Shown here: positions 50,302-59,402 of the stretch, one piece after another | Layout: each line of letters starts with the position of its first letter | Position numbering within the stretch: the first letter of the stretch is position 1 | DNA from: Gemella morbillorum | GTDB lineage: Bacteria > Bacillota > Bacilli > Staphylococcales > Gemellaceae | Direction: 5' to 3' | Length of the DNA: 64,000 bases | Assembly: GCF_900476045.1 (NCBI RefSeq) | Contig: NZ_LS483440.1 | Coordinates: 62,001 to 126,000, forward strand | Translations under genes and position numbers: made by a program | Notes under the pieces: generated by a model | Told to the model about the DNA's origin: nothing | Seen by the model: the letters and a program-made list of their open reading frames with translations, nothing else | Database searches by the model: none

Positions 50302-50329
50302 ATTATATTAATTTTAGTTATAAAATTTT

Positions 50330-51349
50330 TTATTCATCAAATCCGTTTGGATGTTTACTTTGCCAACGCCATGAGTCTTCACACATACGTTTAACATCAT
50401 ATAAAGCTTCCCAACCAAGTTCCTCTTTTGCTTTTGTTGCATCAGCATAACATGCAGCGATATCTCCTGCACGGCGAGGGACTATAACATAAGGTAAGTC
50501 ACGGCCAACAGCAGCTGAAGCACTCTTAACTATATCTAGAACAGAGTATCCAATACCTGTACCTAGATTATACTTAGTAAGGCCGCTACCTTTTTCTAAT
50601 TTTTTAAGAGCAGCAACATGTCCGCGTGCTAAGTCTACTACGTGAATATAGTCGCGTACCCCCGTTCCATCGTGAGTATCGAAGTCATTACCAAAGACAT
50701 TAACTTTTTCTAATTTTCCAACAGCAACTTGCATAACATAAGGAAGTAGATTGTTAGGAATTCCTTTTGGATCTTCGCCTAAATCTCCGCTTTCATGTGC
50801 TCCAATTGGATTGAAGTAACGTAAAAGAACTACGTTCCACTCGTTATCTGCTTTATAAATATCTCCTAAAATTTCTTCTAGCATTAGTTTAGTACGTCCA
50901 TAAGGATTAGTTACTGATAATGGGAAGTCCTCTCTAATAGGAAGTGCATGAGGATCCCCGTATACAGTTGCAGAAGAACTGAAGATAATGTTTTTACAAT
51001 TATTTTTCTCCATAACACGACAAAGTGTAGTAGTTCCTGCAACGTTATTATCATAATATTTAAGAGGTATCTGGCATGATTCTCCAACTGCTTTTAACCC
51101 AGCGAAGTGAATTACTCCAAAAATATTTTGTTCTTTTTCAAAAACTTCGTTTAATTTTTCTTCATCACGTATATCAACCTCATAAAAAGTTACTTTTTTC
51201 CCTGTAACTCGCTCTACTACTTCTAAACTTTTTTTACTAGCGTTGTATAAGTTATCTACAACAACTACTTCGTTTCCATTATTTAATAATTCAATACAAG
51301 TGTGAGAACCGATAAATCCAGCTCCCCCTGTTACTAAGATTTTAGTCAT
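50330..51349 (-). CDS. galE: UDP-glucose 4-epimerase
   Basis: The 339-residue enzyme interconverts UDP-glucose and UDP-galactose, and often UDP-GlcNAc and UDP-GalNAc. The NAD motif is ILVTGGAGFIGSHTCIELL at the N-terminus. VVVDNLYNASK, VIHFAGLKAVGES and the catalytic SSSATVYGDP with YGRTKLMLE (Tyr-x3-Lys) follow. The NPYGR and VVLLRYFNPIGAHESG loops, and HDGTGVRDYIHVVDLA, are typical. In this setting it can supply UDP-Gal or UDP-GalNAc for the surface polymer, as pneumococcal teichoic acid contains GalNAc. The gene lies among the choline-binding-type hydrolase genes but on the other strand. Its ribosome site (GAGAA) is weak. Confidence 0.95.
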   Translation of the reverse strand: MTKILVTGGAGFIGSHTCIELLNNGNEVVVVDNLYNASKKSLEVVERVTGKKVTFYEVDIRDEEKLNEVFEKEQNIFGVIHFAGLKAVGESCQIPLKYYDNNVAGTTTLCRVMEKNNCKNIIFSSSATVYGDPHALPIREDFPLSVTNPYGRTKLMLEEILGDIYKADNEWNVVLLRYFNPIGAHESGDLGEDPKGIPNNLLPYVMQVAVGKLEKVNVFGNDFDTHDGTGVRDYIHVVDLARGHVAALKKLEKGSGLTKYNLGTGIGYSVLDIVKSASAAVGRDLPYVIVPRRAGDIAACYADATKAKEELGWEALYDVKRMCEDSWRWQSKHPNGFDE

Positions 51350-51490
51350 ATCAATTTTATTCTCGTAAATACGAGCCCTTTCTATGATTTATATTTATAA
51401 TTTTAAAGGAAGGAAGTATAATTGTCAATGAAAAGTCGGAGAGGTACAAAGATTATAGAGAATATAAGTATTTTTATGGCTTCATTTTAG

Positions 51491-51519
51491 TTTACAATCC
51501 TTATGAAGTATAGTAGAAT
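51491..51519 (+). promoter_or_regulatory. Sigma-A-type promoter for the C39-like choline-binding-type gene
   Basis: TTTACA (51491-51496) and TAGAAT (51514-51519) have a 17-base spacer. No WalR-type box is present here. Confidence 0.6.
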
Positions 51520-51559
51520 CTAGTAGTAAATAATAGTGGTTATTTTAGGAGATAGATTA

Positions 51560-53080
51560 ATGAGAAAAAATATAAAATTAGGAGTCGGATTACTAACAGT
51601 TTTAGCAACTCCGGTAGTTATAAATACAGTTGATGGTAACGAAGTACAAGCAGCACAAGGTTGGATACAAAGCGGAAGTACATGGTATCATTATAGTGTT
51701 AATGGAAGTTTAACAAGAAATGCATGGGTAGGAAACTATTGGCTAGGAGCTGACGGTCGTATGGTAACAAACAGCTGGGTAGATAACAATAACTATTACG
51801 TGGGAAGTAATGGAGCCTGGGTAAAAGATGCCAAGAAACCGGAAGAGAAGAAAAGTGGTTGGATACAAAGTGGAAGCACGTGGTACTACTACAACGCGCA
51901 AGGACAAATGGTGAAAAATGCGTGGGCAGGGAACTACTGGCTAGGAGTCGATGGTCGTATGGTAACAAATAGCTGGGTAGACAACAACAACTATTATGTA
52001 GGTCATGATGGACTATGGGTAAAAAATGCTCAAAATCCAGGATGGACTGAAAAATCAGGAGCATGGTACTACTATAATACTCAAGGACAAATGGCAAGAA
52101 ATGCATGGGTAGGAAACTATTGGTTAGGTTCAGATGGTCGAATGGCAACAAATAGTTGGGTAGATAACAACAAGTATTACGTAGGGGCTGACGGACTGTG
52201 GAATAAAGAGGCTAAGAAACTAGAAGATAAGAAAATAGGATGGCTATCAAATGGAGGAGTTTGGTATTACTACGACAATAAAGGTAACTTAGTAAAAAAC
52301 GCGTGGGTAGGAGACTACTATTTAGGTTCAGATGGTAAGATGGTTGTAAAAAGCTGGATATATGACAATACCTATAAAGCATGGTATTACCTAGGAGAAG
52401 ATGGAGTTTATAAACGAAATGCATGGGCAGGAAACTATTGGTTAGGTGCTGATGGTAAGATGGTTGTAAGTAGCTGGGTAGATAACGGACGTTACTATGT
52501 AGATTCAACTGGAAAATGGATACCAAATTACGGAAAAGAAAATAACGCCCAACCACTAAATATGCCTCAATACTATCAAGGTGATGCGCGTTGGGGAAGT
52601 AAACGTTATGGGCTTTCAACTATGAGAAACACAGGATGTGTGCCAACATCTTTAGCTATGGCTTTTTCAGGTTTAGGAAAACAAGTTAAACCTACAGATG
52701 TGGCAGATGTAATTTATTATAATACTAACGAGTTTAACAAGCGAGAAATAGGTACTTCAGGTAGAGGAGCGGCTTATGCAATTCGTCATTATGGGTTCAA
52801 CTATAGTGTAATTCAATCAAAAGAACAATTAGTTCAAGCATTGCAAAGTGGCCGTCCAGTATTTGCAGCGATGGCGAATGGTTATTTTGTAAAAGGAAAT
52901 TATTATACTCATGCGGTAGTTTTAAGTGGCTACCAAAATGGAAAAACAAAAGCAATGGATCCAGATAATGCTTATACTACTGGAAAATGGTATGATGTAA
53001 ATAATATTTGGAATCAACGTAGCTTTGAACCATCTGATACAGTAATGGGTGGATCATTTATGATGATAGGAAATAACTAA
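51560..53080 (+). CDS. Choline-binding-type surface protein with C39-like peptidase domain
   Basis: A 506-residue secreted protein. The signal peptide (NIKLGVGLLTVLATPVVIN, cleavage after VQA near 32) is of the same type as in the two large hydrolases. Choline-binding-type repeats fill about residues 34-325. The C-terminal domain is peptidase C39-like: MPQYYQGDARWGSKRYG, nucleophile Cys360 in RNTGCVPTSLAMAFSG, His451 in YYTHAVVLSGYQNGKTKAMDPDN, with Asp nearby. It is a close relative of the 49535 protein with repeats added. An upstream in-frame GTG would place the AGGAG site inside the gene, so the ATG at 51560 is used. It likely acts on the wall where teichoic acid carries phosphocholine. 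Confidence 0.85.
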   Translation: MRKNIKLGVGLLTVLATPVVINTVDGNEVQAAQGWIQSGSTWYHYSVNGSLTRNAWVGNYWLGADGRMVTNSWVDNNNYYVGSNGAWVKDAKKPEEKKSGWIQSGSTWYYYNAQGQMVKNAWAGNYWLGVDGRMVTNSWVDNNNYYVGHDGLWVKNAQNPGWTEKSGAWYYYNTQGQMARNAWVGNYWLGSDGRMATNSWVDNNKYYVGADGLWNKEAKKLEDKKIGWLSNGGVWYYYDNKGNLVKNAWVGDYYLGSDGKMVVKSWIYDNTYKAWYYLGEDGVYKRNAWAGNYWLGADGKMVVSSWVDNGRYYVDSTGKWIPNYGKENNAQPLNMPQYYQGDARWGSKRYGLSTMRNTGCVPTSLAMAFSGLGKQVKPTDVADVIYYNTNEFNKREIGTSGRGAAYAIRHYGFNYSVIQSKEQLVQALQSGRPVFAAMANGYFVKGNYYTHAVVLSGYQNGKTKAMDPDNAYTTGKWYDVNNIWNQRSFEPSDTVMGGSFMMIGNN

Positions 53081-53156
53081 TTAATAAAAACTAGTCTAAA
53101 GTTTGATAAAATATCAGTTAAAAGTTAGAGTTCTTGTCTAATTTCTAGATGATAAT

Positions 53157-53184
53157 AAAAAACCAAATTTTTAGGCTGGTTTTT
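53157..53184 (+). terminator. Terminator after the C39-like choline-binding-type gene
   Basis: A-run plus ACCA pairs with TGGT plus T5 around an 11-base loop, about 75 bases past the stop. Confidence 0.6.
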
Positions 53185-53231
53185 ACTTATTGTATAAAGT
53201 ATAGATTTAACCTACTTTTCTATTTCGGATG

Positions 53232-53260
53232 TTGCTAAATAAGGGTAAAATTGGTATACT
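53232..53260 (+). promoter_or_regulatory. Sigma-A-type promoter of leuS
   Basis: TTGCTA (53232-53237) and TATACT (53255-53260) have a 17-base spacer. Only about 36 bases of leader follow, too short for a T-box. Confidence 0.65.
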
Positions 53261-53302
53261 ATAGAGTATAGAACTTGTAGAGCGAAGGAGTGTGCTAAAC
53301 TT

Positions 53303-55732
53303 ATGGTATATAACCACAGAGTTATTGAGAAAAAATGGCAAAAATATTGGGATGAAAATAAAACATTTAAAACATTAGATGATCATACTAAAGAAAAATT
53401 TTATGCATTAGATATGTTCCCTTATCCATCTGGAGCGGGGCTTCACGTAGGGCACCCAGAAGGATATACAGCGACTGATATTTTAAGTCGTTATAAAAGA
53501 GCAAATGGATATAATGTTCTTCATCCAATGGGGTGGGATGCATTTGGATTACCTGCTGAACAATATGCATTAGATACAGGAAATGATCCGAGGGAATTTA
53601 CCAAACAAAATATTGATACATTCCGTCGTCAAATTAAAGAACTAGGATTTTCTTATGATTGGGATCGTGAGGTAAATACAACTGATCCTAATTATTATAA
53701 ATGGACACAATGGATTTTCAAAAAACTTTATGAAAAAGGACTTGCTTATGTTGATGAAGTGCCTGTAAACTGGTGCCCTGCCTTAGGAACAGTACTTTCT
53801 AATGAAGAGGTTATTGATGGTAAGTCTGAACGTGGAGGACATCCTGTTGAGCGTCGTCCAATGCGTCAATGGGTGCTTAAAATCACTGATTATGCAGAAC
53901 AACTATTACAAGACTTAGATATTCTTGACTGGCCTGAAAGCCTTAAAGCAATGCAACGTAACTGGATTGGGAAATCTGTTGGTGCGGAGATTGATTTCAA
54001 AATAGAAGGAACAGATGAAAGTTTCACAGTATTTACTACACGTGCTGATACTGTCTTTGGAGTATCTTACTGTGTACTTGCACCTGAACATAAACTTGTT
54101 GAAAAAATTGTCACTGAAGGACAAAAAGCTGCAGTAGATGAGTATTTAGATGTTGTTAAGCGTAAATCTGATCTTGAAAGAACAGACCTTAATAAAGATA
54201 AAACTGGAGTTTTCACAGGTGCTTATGCAATTAACCCAGTAAACGAAGAAAAAGTAGAAATTTGGATTGCTGATTATGTACTTGCATCTTATGGAACTGG
54301 AGCTGTTATGGCTGTTCCTGCGCATGATGAGCGTGACTTTGAGTTTGCGACTAAATTTAATCTAGCGATTACTCCTGTTATCGAGGATAATGGTGAAGTA
54401 GTAGTACCGTTCTATGGTGATGGGCTACACATCAATTCTGGATTTATTAATGGACTTAATAACGAAGATGCAATCGCAAAGGTTATTGAATTTTTAGAAG
54501 GAAATAATGTTGGACGTAGTAAAGTTACATATAAACTGCGCGATTGGTTATTCTCAAGACAACGTTATTGGGGAGAACCTATTCCGATTATCCACTGGGA
54601 AGATGGGACTATGACAACAGTACCCGATAGTGAACTTCCACTATTGCTTCCTGAAACTGATAATATCAAACCTTCAGGAACAGGGGAATCACCACTTGCG
54701 AATATCGAAGAGTGGTTGAATGTAGTTGATCCTGAAACTGGTAAAAAAGGTAAACGTGAAACTAACACAATGCCTCAATGGGCTGGTTCTTGTTGGTACT
54801 ACCTACGTTATATCGATCCACACAATGATGAAATGTTCGCGGATCCAGAAAAATTAAAATATTGGTTACCTGTAGATGTTTATATCGGTGGTGCAGAGCA
54901 TGCGGTGCTTCATTTACTATATGCTCGTTTCTGGCATAAAGTTCTTTATGATTTAGGTCTAGTGCCAAGTCGTGAGCCATTCCAAAAACTATTCAACCAA
55001 GGTATGATTCTTGCTGAAGGTAAAGATGGGCGTCCAGAAAAAATGTCTAAATCTAAAGGTAATGTAGTAAACCCTGATGATATTATCGTATCACATGGTG
55101 CTGATACATTACGTGTTTATGAAATGTTTATGGGCCCATTAGATGCATCTATAGCATGGAGTGAAAATGGTCTTGATGGATCACGTCGTTTCTTAGATCG
55201 AGTTTACCGTTTATTCGTTGATGAAGAAACAGGAAAAGTAAACGATAAAGTTTTAGATAAAGAGAATGCTGAATTAGAAGTTAGTTACAACTACACTGTG
55301 AAAAAAGTATCAGAAGATATCGAAGTTCTTGGTTTCAATACTGCAATTTCACAACTTATGGTGTTTGTAAATGATTGTTACAAAGCTGAATATATTCCAC
55401 GTAAATATGCATTAGGATTTATTCAACTACTTGCACCATTTGCACCGCACCTAGCAGAAGAAATGTGGGAAATCTACGGTAATACTGAGTCAGTTTCATA
55501 TGTAGCATGGCCGACATTTGATGAAACAAAACTTGTAAGTGATACAGTAGAAATAGTTGTTCAACTTATGGGTAAAGTTAAAACAAAATTAGATGTTAAA
55601 AAAGATTTAACATCAGCAGAATTAGAGCAAATTGTTCTTGCTGATGAAGAAGTAAAAGCTCTAATTGAAGGTAAACAAGTAATGAAAGTTATAGTTGTAC
55701 CTGGAAGATTGGTAAATATCGTAGCAAAATAG
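53303..55732 (+). CDS. leuS: Leucyl-tRNA synthetase
   Basis: The 809-residue class I synthetase charges tRNA-Leu. The ATP motif is the HIGH-type [18 protein letters not shown] near residue 40, and [14 protein letters not shown] supplies the second ATP signature near 575. The CP1 editing domain spans about 220-410, with the [12 protein letters not shown] (T-rich) motif and the conserved Asp in [12 protein letters not shown], so post-transfer editing should work. The anticodon-binding domain ends [14 protein letters not shown]. Length is normal for the bacterial enzyme. The start follows GAAGGAG. khpA follows after 10 bases, so they are cotranscribed. Confidence 0.97.
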   Translation: MVYNHRVIEKKWQKYWDENKTFKTLDDHTKEKFYALDMFPYPSGAGLHVGHPEGYTATDILSRYKRANGYNVLHPMGWDAFGLPAEQYALDTGNDPREFTKQNIDTFRRQIKELGFSYDWDREVNTTDPNYYKWTQWIFKKLYEKGLAYVDEVPVNWCPALGTVLSNEEVIDGKSERGGHPVERRPMRQWVLKITDYAEQLLQDLDILDWPESLKAMQRNWIGKSVGAEIDFKIEGTDESFTVFTTRADTVFGVSYCVLAPEHKLVEKIVTEGQKAAVDEYLDVVKRKSDLERTDLNKDKTGVFTGAYAINPVNEEKVEIWIADYVLASYGTGAVMAVPAHDERDFEFATKFNLAITPVIEDNGEVVVPFYGDGLHINSGFINGLNNEDAIAKVIEFLEGNNVGRSKVTYKLRDWLFSRQRYWGEPIPIIHWEDGTMTTVPDSELPLLLPETDNIKPSGTGESPLANIEEWLNVVDPETGKKGKRETNTMPQWAGSCWYYLRYIDPHNDEMFADPEKLKYWLPVDVYIGGAEHAVLHLLYARFWHKVLYDLGLVPSREPFQKLFNQGMILAEGKDGRPEKMSKSKGNVVNPDDIIVSHGADTLRVYEMFMGPLDASIAWSENGLDGSRRFLDRVYRLFVDEETGKVNDKVLDKENAELEVSYNYTVKKVSEDIEVLGFNTAISQLMVFVNDCYKAEYIPRKYALGFIQLLAPFAPHLAEEMWEIYGNTESVSYVAWPTFDETKLVSDTVEIVVQLMGKVKTKLDVKKDLTSAELEQIVLADEEVKALIEGKQVMKVIVVPGRLVNIVAK

Positions 55733-55742
55733 GAGAGTAATA

Positions 55743-55967
55743 ATGGAAGAATTAATCTATAATATTGTAAGTGAAATAGTTGAACATAAAGACGAAATCA
55801 AAATTGAAAAATTTGTTAAAAATGCGCGCGAGCATTATATACTAACTGTTCATCCAGATGATTGTGGTCGTGTAATTGGAAAAAAAGGAACAGTTATTAA
55901 TGCAATTCGTACAGTATTAAACTCAACTACATTTAGCAAAAAAGTTTATTTAGATTTAGTCGAGTAA
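55743..55967 (+). CDS. khpA: KH-domain RNA-binding protein KhpA
   Basis: A 74-residue single KH-domain protein. The RNA-binding GxxG loop is in CGRVIGKKGTVINAIRTVL near residue 43, intact. KhpA (YlqC) pairs with KhpB/Jag and in pneumococcus affects cell elongation and division. In most Firmicutes khpA lies next to rpsP; here it is 10 bases downstream of leuS, with GGAGAG before the ATG. Length matches the family (about 75-80). Confidence 0.92.
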   Translation: MEELIYNIVSEIVEHKDEIKIEKFVKNAREHYILTVHPDDCGRVIGKKGTVINAIRTVLNSTTFSKKVYLDLVE

Positions 55968-55986
55968 TATAAATAGGTTTTACAAT

Positions 55987-56022
55987 AAAAATCCGAAAGG
56001 CTACGAGTTTTTCGGATTTTTT
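55987..56022 (+). terminator. Terminator of the leuS-khpA operon
   Basis: AAAAATCCGAAA pairs with TTTTCGGATTTTT around a loop of about 9 bases and ends in T6. Confidence 0.8.
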
Positions 56023-56097
56023 GTTTTAATGGGATAAATAAAAAAGACAGAATATTTTTTCGTGTATAATATTATTAGGAGTTTTTGGGAGAGTGTT

Positions 56098-56619
56098 ATG
56101 AAAGTAAGAAAGATGATAGCTGCTGATGCAAAAGATATGGCAAAACTTCATATAGCAACTTGGAGAGCAACGTATAATAACATTATGCCAGCAGAATTTT
56201 TAGCGAATCTCTCAGTTGAAAAAATGTCGAAAAATTTAGAAAAGATTATTACTAGTGAGGATATAATGGCTTACGTTGTAGAAGATACTGGAGGTCAATG
56301 TTTAAACTCTGGGTATAGTATTGTTGGAGATGTTATTGTAGGTAAAGCACGCGATGATGAGTTAGGATATAGTCACGAAATTTTTGCTTTAAATATTTTA
56401 CCAACTCATCAAAAACAAGGGTTAGGGAAATTATTATTAAATAAAGCGCTCGAAAACCTAGCTTTTTGTGATAAAATATATTTGAAGGTTGTTCTAGAGA
56501 ATTATAATGTTCGAAATTTTTATGAAAAACAAGGCTTTATCGATACTGGAAAAATAATAAAATCGAATTTCTCTAGTTTTATTTTGAAAGAATGTGTTTA
56601 TGAATATAACTTTTTATAG
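56098..56619 (+). CDS. GNAT-family N-acetyltransferase
   Basis: A 173-residue GNAT. The opening VRKMIAADAKDMAKLHIATWRATYNNIMPAEFLA is typical of a group of small-molecule or protein acetyltransferases. The acetyl-CoA-binding motif is IFALNILPTHQKQGLGKLLL (Q-x-x-G-x-G/L). The C-terminal LKVVLENYNVRNFYEKQGFIDTGK holds the usual Asn and Tyr. The target is unknown. A frame 12 residues longer exists, but the GGGAGAG site sits just before the ATG at 56098. pgeF follows after 11 bases, so they form an operon. A TATAAT box is about 35 bases upstream. Confidence 0.82.
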   Translation: MKVRKMIAADAKDMAKLHIATWRATYNNIMPAEFLANLSVEKMSKNLEKIITSEDIMAYVVEDTGGQCLNSGYSIVGDVIVGKARDDELGYSHEIFALNILPTHQKQGLGKLLLNKALENLAFCDKIYLKVVLENYNVRNFYEKQGFIDTGKIIKSNFSSFILKECVYEYNFL

Positions 56620-56630
56620 GAGGCTGTATT

Positions 56631-57332
56631 ATGCAGGAAGTTGCTAAAGGTTATTTGATAGAAGATGATAACGTAAGAATATTATTTACTAATAGAACAG
56701 TTGATGCTAAAAACTCTACTGATGTTAAAAGTCTTTGTGAAGAATATAATTTTAACTATGATAATTTAATGTACAATACTCAAGTGCATGGTGCAAATGT
56801 TAGAATTATAAAGGCTGTAGACGATAGAAAAAACAATGGAGAAAAAGCGGATGGGTTAGTTACTTCCCTAAAAAATGTACCTCTACTTATTTTCACCGCA
56901 GACTGTGTGCCTTTAGTTTTTTATGATAAAGAAAAAGAGGTTGTGGCGCTGGCACATGCTGGCTGGAGAGGAACTTATGATAATATAGCCAAGGAAATAA
57001 TAGAAACTTTAGCAAAAGATTACAACTGTGAAAGAGAAAATATTAAAGTCATAATAGGTCCTTCGGTATCAGGAGATAGCTATGAAGTTTCGTATGAACT
57101 TGTAGAAAAGTTTGCAGTTCATAAGATAGATAATTATTATAAAAAATATGGAGATAAGTATTATTTAGATTTGTGGATTATAAACAAAGGATTATTGAAA
57201 CGAGCAGGAATTCTAGATAAAAATATTACACTTGCAAATTTCTGCACAGTAAAAGATAACAATCAGTTTTTTTCGTATCGCTTGGACAATGCTACAACGA
57301 AGAGAATAGGGACATTTATAGAATTGAAGTAA
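56631..57332 (+). CDS. pgeF: Peptidoglycan-editing/laccase-domain protein (PgeF/YfiH)
   Basis: A 233-residue multicopper-oxidase-like (DUF152/YfiH) protein. The three conserved metal-site positions are intact: His in YNTQVHGANV, Cys in LIFTADCVPLVFYD, and His in VALAHAGWRGTYDNIA. E. coli PgeF keeps L-Ser out of peptidoglycan precursors; other members act on purine nucleosides. The usual GPsIGpCCYEV block reads IGPSVSGDSYEV here, losing two Cys residues that vary in the family. AGGAGG lies before the ATG. It is cotranscribed with the GNAT gene upstream. Confidence 0.9.
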   Translation: MQEVAKGYLIEDDNVRILFTNRTVDAKNSTDVKSLCEEYNFNYDNLMYNTQVHGANVRIIKAVDDRKNNGEKADGLVTSLKNVPLLIFTADCVPLVFYDKEKEVVALAHAGWRGTYDNIAKEIIETLAKDYNCERENIKVIIGPSVSGDSYEVSYELVEKFAVHKIDNYYKKYGDKYYLDLWIINKGLLKRAGILDKNITLANFCTVKDNNQFFSYRLDNATTKRIGTFIELK

Positions 57333-57361
57333 TATTATATATTAAGAAATGAGGAAATAGC

Positions 57362-57895
57362 GTGGATAAAGATATAAGATTAGTAGAACAAATAGCGACA
57401 TTTAAGAGACTTCCGAAAGATGATAGTCGCTGGCGAGTAGCATTTTACTATATTGCAAAAGAATTTTGGGATTTAGAAGAAGTTTTTGTGATAATAGATA
57501 AGGCGTTATATGAGGAGCAGGGGTTGAAAATTCCGGTATTTAGAGAATATAAAGAAGCTCAAGGATTTCAGATTTTCTCAAATTATAACAAAGCGTATGA
57601 ATTTGTTGAAAAGCAAGGGGAGTTATTTATAACAGAGAATAATAAGAAACTGATTGGGCGTATACGTAAAGGGGCTTTTCATGAGGTGTTTGTTCCGTTT
57701 TTTGCTGAACAAAAATTTAATTATCTTTTAAATGAAGAAGAGAGCTTATTTGCAGATACATTTGAAAGATTGCTGATGGTGATGGAAGCAGATGAGAAAT
57801 ATATAGTAGATGAAGAGCAAGAGCAATATTTAAAAGAAGGAGATATTCAGAAATTTTTTGCAGATATATGTGCTAAGTATATAGTATTAGTATAA
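57362..57895 (+). CDS. Hypothetical SseB-like cytosolic protein
   Basis: A 177-residue soluble protein with no membrane segment or signal. The pattern GLKIPVFREYKEAQGFQIFSN (a strand, then 'vF', then F-x-x-x) near residues 55-77 is reminiscent of the SseB N-terminal domain, found in several Gram-positive small proteins; the match is weak. The C-terminal half (FADTFERLLMVMEADEKYIV, then a Glu-rich stretch) is acidic. The start is GTG at 57362 with GAGGAA upstream. It follows pgeF by 29 bases and may be its last operon partner. Function unknown. Confidence 0.6.
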   Translation: MDKDIRLVEQIATFKRLPKDDSRWRVAFYYIAKEFWDLEEVFVIIDKALYEEQGLKIPVFREYKEAQGFQIFSNYNKAYEFVEKQGELFITENNKKLIGRIRKGAFHEVFVPFFAEQKFNYLLNEEESLFADTFERLLMVMEADEKYIVDEEQEQYLKEGDIQKFFADICAKYIVLV

Positions 57896-57920
57896 ATGTT
57901 TAATGAATAAAGCATAATAG

Positions 57921-58007
57921 AACACCGAAAGCTAGATATGAGGGAATAACCTTTCAAAACTTGGATAAGTTTTGGGGTATTCCTTGTTTAAATGACTTTC
58001 GGTGTTT
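57921..58007. terminator. Long nested inverted repeat between convergent genes
   Basis: AACACCGAAAG (57921-57931) and CTTTCGGTGTT (57996-58006) form a perfect outer stem. An inner imperfect GGAATAACC...GGTATTCC hairpin is enclosed. The T-run serves both directions. Confidence 0.8.
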
Positions 58008-58011
58008 AGTT

Positions 58012-58542
58012 TTAATTTTTTCTGCTATCTAGGGCATAGTTTATAGCGAATGCGATAGCGATAAACAATATAACGATATATAATGTGTAGTCAGTATAAT
58101 TCATATTTCCTTTAATATTTACTAAATAACTTTGAATGCTAAATGGTAGAAATATTGAAATAACAAAGCTAACTGTTCTTTCGCGCCAAAATATTAGAAG
58201 TAGCAAAGCAAAAATAATTATTGTAAGGATAAAATACGCTATTCTTGGTATTTCAACAAAAAAGCTTTCTGGTTTTGGAAGAGGGTTATAATAGAAGAAA
58301 ATTATTCCTAAAATAACTAGAACTAATACTATACCATTACGCTCACGTTCTGAACTTTTTATTATATCTTTAATTAAAAATAGATAACCAGCAACAAGCA
58401 ACGAAATAAATAACCCTAAAATCATAAGAAGATTAGCGATATTAAGTTTTTGATTAAGATCAAAATTTATATTGAATGTGTATAAAAACATAAAAATTAG
58501 AAATAATACTGAGAATACAGTAAAATATTTATTGATTTTCAT
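58012..58542 (-). CDS. Polytopic membrane protein, unknown function
   Basis: A 176-residue hydrophobic protein with about five to six transmembrane helices (roughly 8-26, 36-56, 70-88, 100-120, 126-142, 150-170) and short charged loops (KSSERERNG near 65-73). Ends YALDSRKN. There are no recognisable catalytic motifs or family signature. The ATG at 58542 has ACGAGGTT upstream. It is a single gene divergent from the 58789 gene, itself another small unknown membrane protein. Codon use and base composition look like the neighbours. Confidence 0.6.
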   Translation of the reverse strand: MKINKYFTVFSVLFLIFMFLYTFNINFDLNQKLNIANLLMILGLFISLLVAGYLFLIKDIIKSSERERNGIVLVLVILGIIFFYYNPLPKPESFFVEIPRIAYFILTIIIFALLLLIFWRERTVSFVISIFLPFSIQSYLVNIKGNMNYTDYTLYIVILFIAIAFAINYALDSRKN

Positions 58543-58707
58543 AATAACCTCGTTAAATAAGTAATTTATATTTATATGTACAAGTGTATATAGTTACAAG
58601 TCTTTGCATGGAGAATAAGATAAGTTCATTATATATTTTCAAGAAAATAAAATAAAAACAGATATATGTTAAACGACAACACTTTTTAAGTTGCTTATAT
58701 GGATTTA

Positions 58708-58736
58708 TTGCAACTAATTTTCTTTTTCTCTATAAT
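58708..58736 (+). promoter_or_regulatory. Sigma-A-type promoter for the 58789 membrane protein gene
   Basis: TTGCAA (58708-58713) and TATAAT (58731-58736) have a 17-base spacer. It shows that transcription starts near 58743, downstream of an in-frame ATG at 58699. Confidence 0.65.
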
Positions 58737-58788
58737 AAATATTAGGTATATTATATCATTAAGCTATAATTTAAACAAGGAGAGGACA

Positions 58789-59199
58789 ATGTTTAAAAAT
58801 ATTAAATACAAGAAAATTCATGTGCTGCTGACTATTATTCAAATTTTCTTGATAGTAGCGATTTCGGGATGGTATTATTTTTCAGAAAGAAAAATGGGGA
58901 TGTTAAGACATATTCTTTTTAGAAATGTTTATAAGTTTCCTAAGTATTTTACAGATATTAATATAAAGATATTACTTGGAGTTATGGCAGTATTTATTTT
59001 AATCCAGTTAGTTTTAATTATACAGTCTAAAAAGTTTATTTTAACTTTCATAATAAACCTTGTTTTAATATTGATGTCAGGATATATAATATTAAATTAT
59101 AATGTGGATAAAATATTTATTTATTATTATATTGTTAGTTTTTGCGGGTTATTCAATTTAGTTAGATTTTTTCAATTTTTAACACTCAAATTTAAATAA
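58789..59199 (+). CDS. Small polytopic membrane protein, unknown function
   Basis: A 136-residue protein with four hydrophobic helices (about 12-30, 50-72, 79-99, 102-120) and a short basic N-terminus (FKNIKYKKIHVLLTII). No known family. An upstream frame would add 30 residues, but the promoter at 58708-58736 lies inside that extension and GGAGAGG precedes the ATG at 58789, so the short form is right. It lies between a divergent membrane protein gene and htrA. Confidence 0.6.
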   Translation: MFKNIKYKKIHVLLTIIQIFLIVAISGWYYFSERKMGMLRHILFRNVYKFPKYFTDINIKILLGVMAVFILIQLVLIIQSKKFILTFIINLVLILMSGYIILNYNVDKIFIYYYIVSFCGLFNLVRFFQFLTLKFK

Positions 59200-59260
59200 T
59201 AAAAGTGGAGAGCAACTTGGAAGGTAAAGAGCTGTTCTTTGCTTTTGTCCCATGAAAAAC

Positions 59261-59299
59261 ATTAAGTTAATTTAAACTTTCCTTTAAACTTTGTTTAAA
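59261..59299 (+). promoter_or_regulatory. Tandem TTTAAA repeats upstream of htrA (CiaR-like)
   Basis: ATTAAG at 59261 and TTTAAA at 59271, 59283 and 59294 recur with 10-12-base spacing; the last two are TTTAAA-N5-TTTAAA. The streptococcal CiaR site is TTTAAG-N5-TTTAAG and htrA is its best-known target. No clean -35/-10 pair was found; GATAAT at 59308-59313 is the best -10 candidate. Confidence 0.4.
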
Positions 59300-59402
59300 C
59301 TGTTATTGATAATATGTAATTGTAAATTAAGAATTTAATACAAAAAATTAATCTTATCAATAATTTAAATGTTTAAATATATTAATTGCGGAGGGATACT
59401 AA

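Noticed and set aside
44436-53080. CRISPR array or short-tandem-repeat array
   Set aside because: The periodic sequence is coding throughout and varies between units. It encodes protein repeats, not spacer-repeat structure.
53081-53302. T-box leader upstream of leuS
   Set aside because: No T-box core (AGGGTGGNACCGCG) or specifier stem is visible, and the promoter leaves only about 36 bases of leader.
58699-58788. A 30-residue longer start for the small membrane protein
   Set aside because: The promoter lies inside this stretch and a better ribosome site precedes the ATG at 58789.
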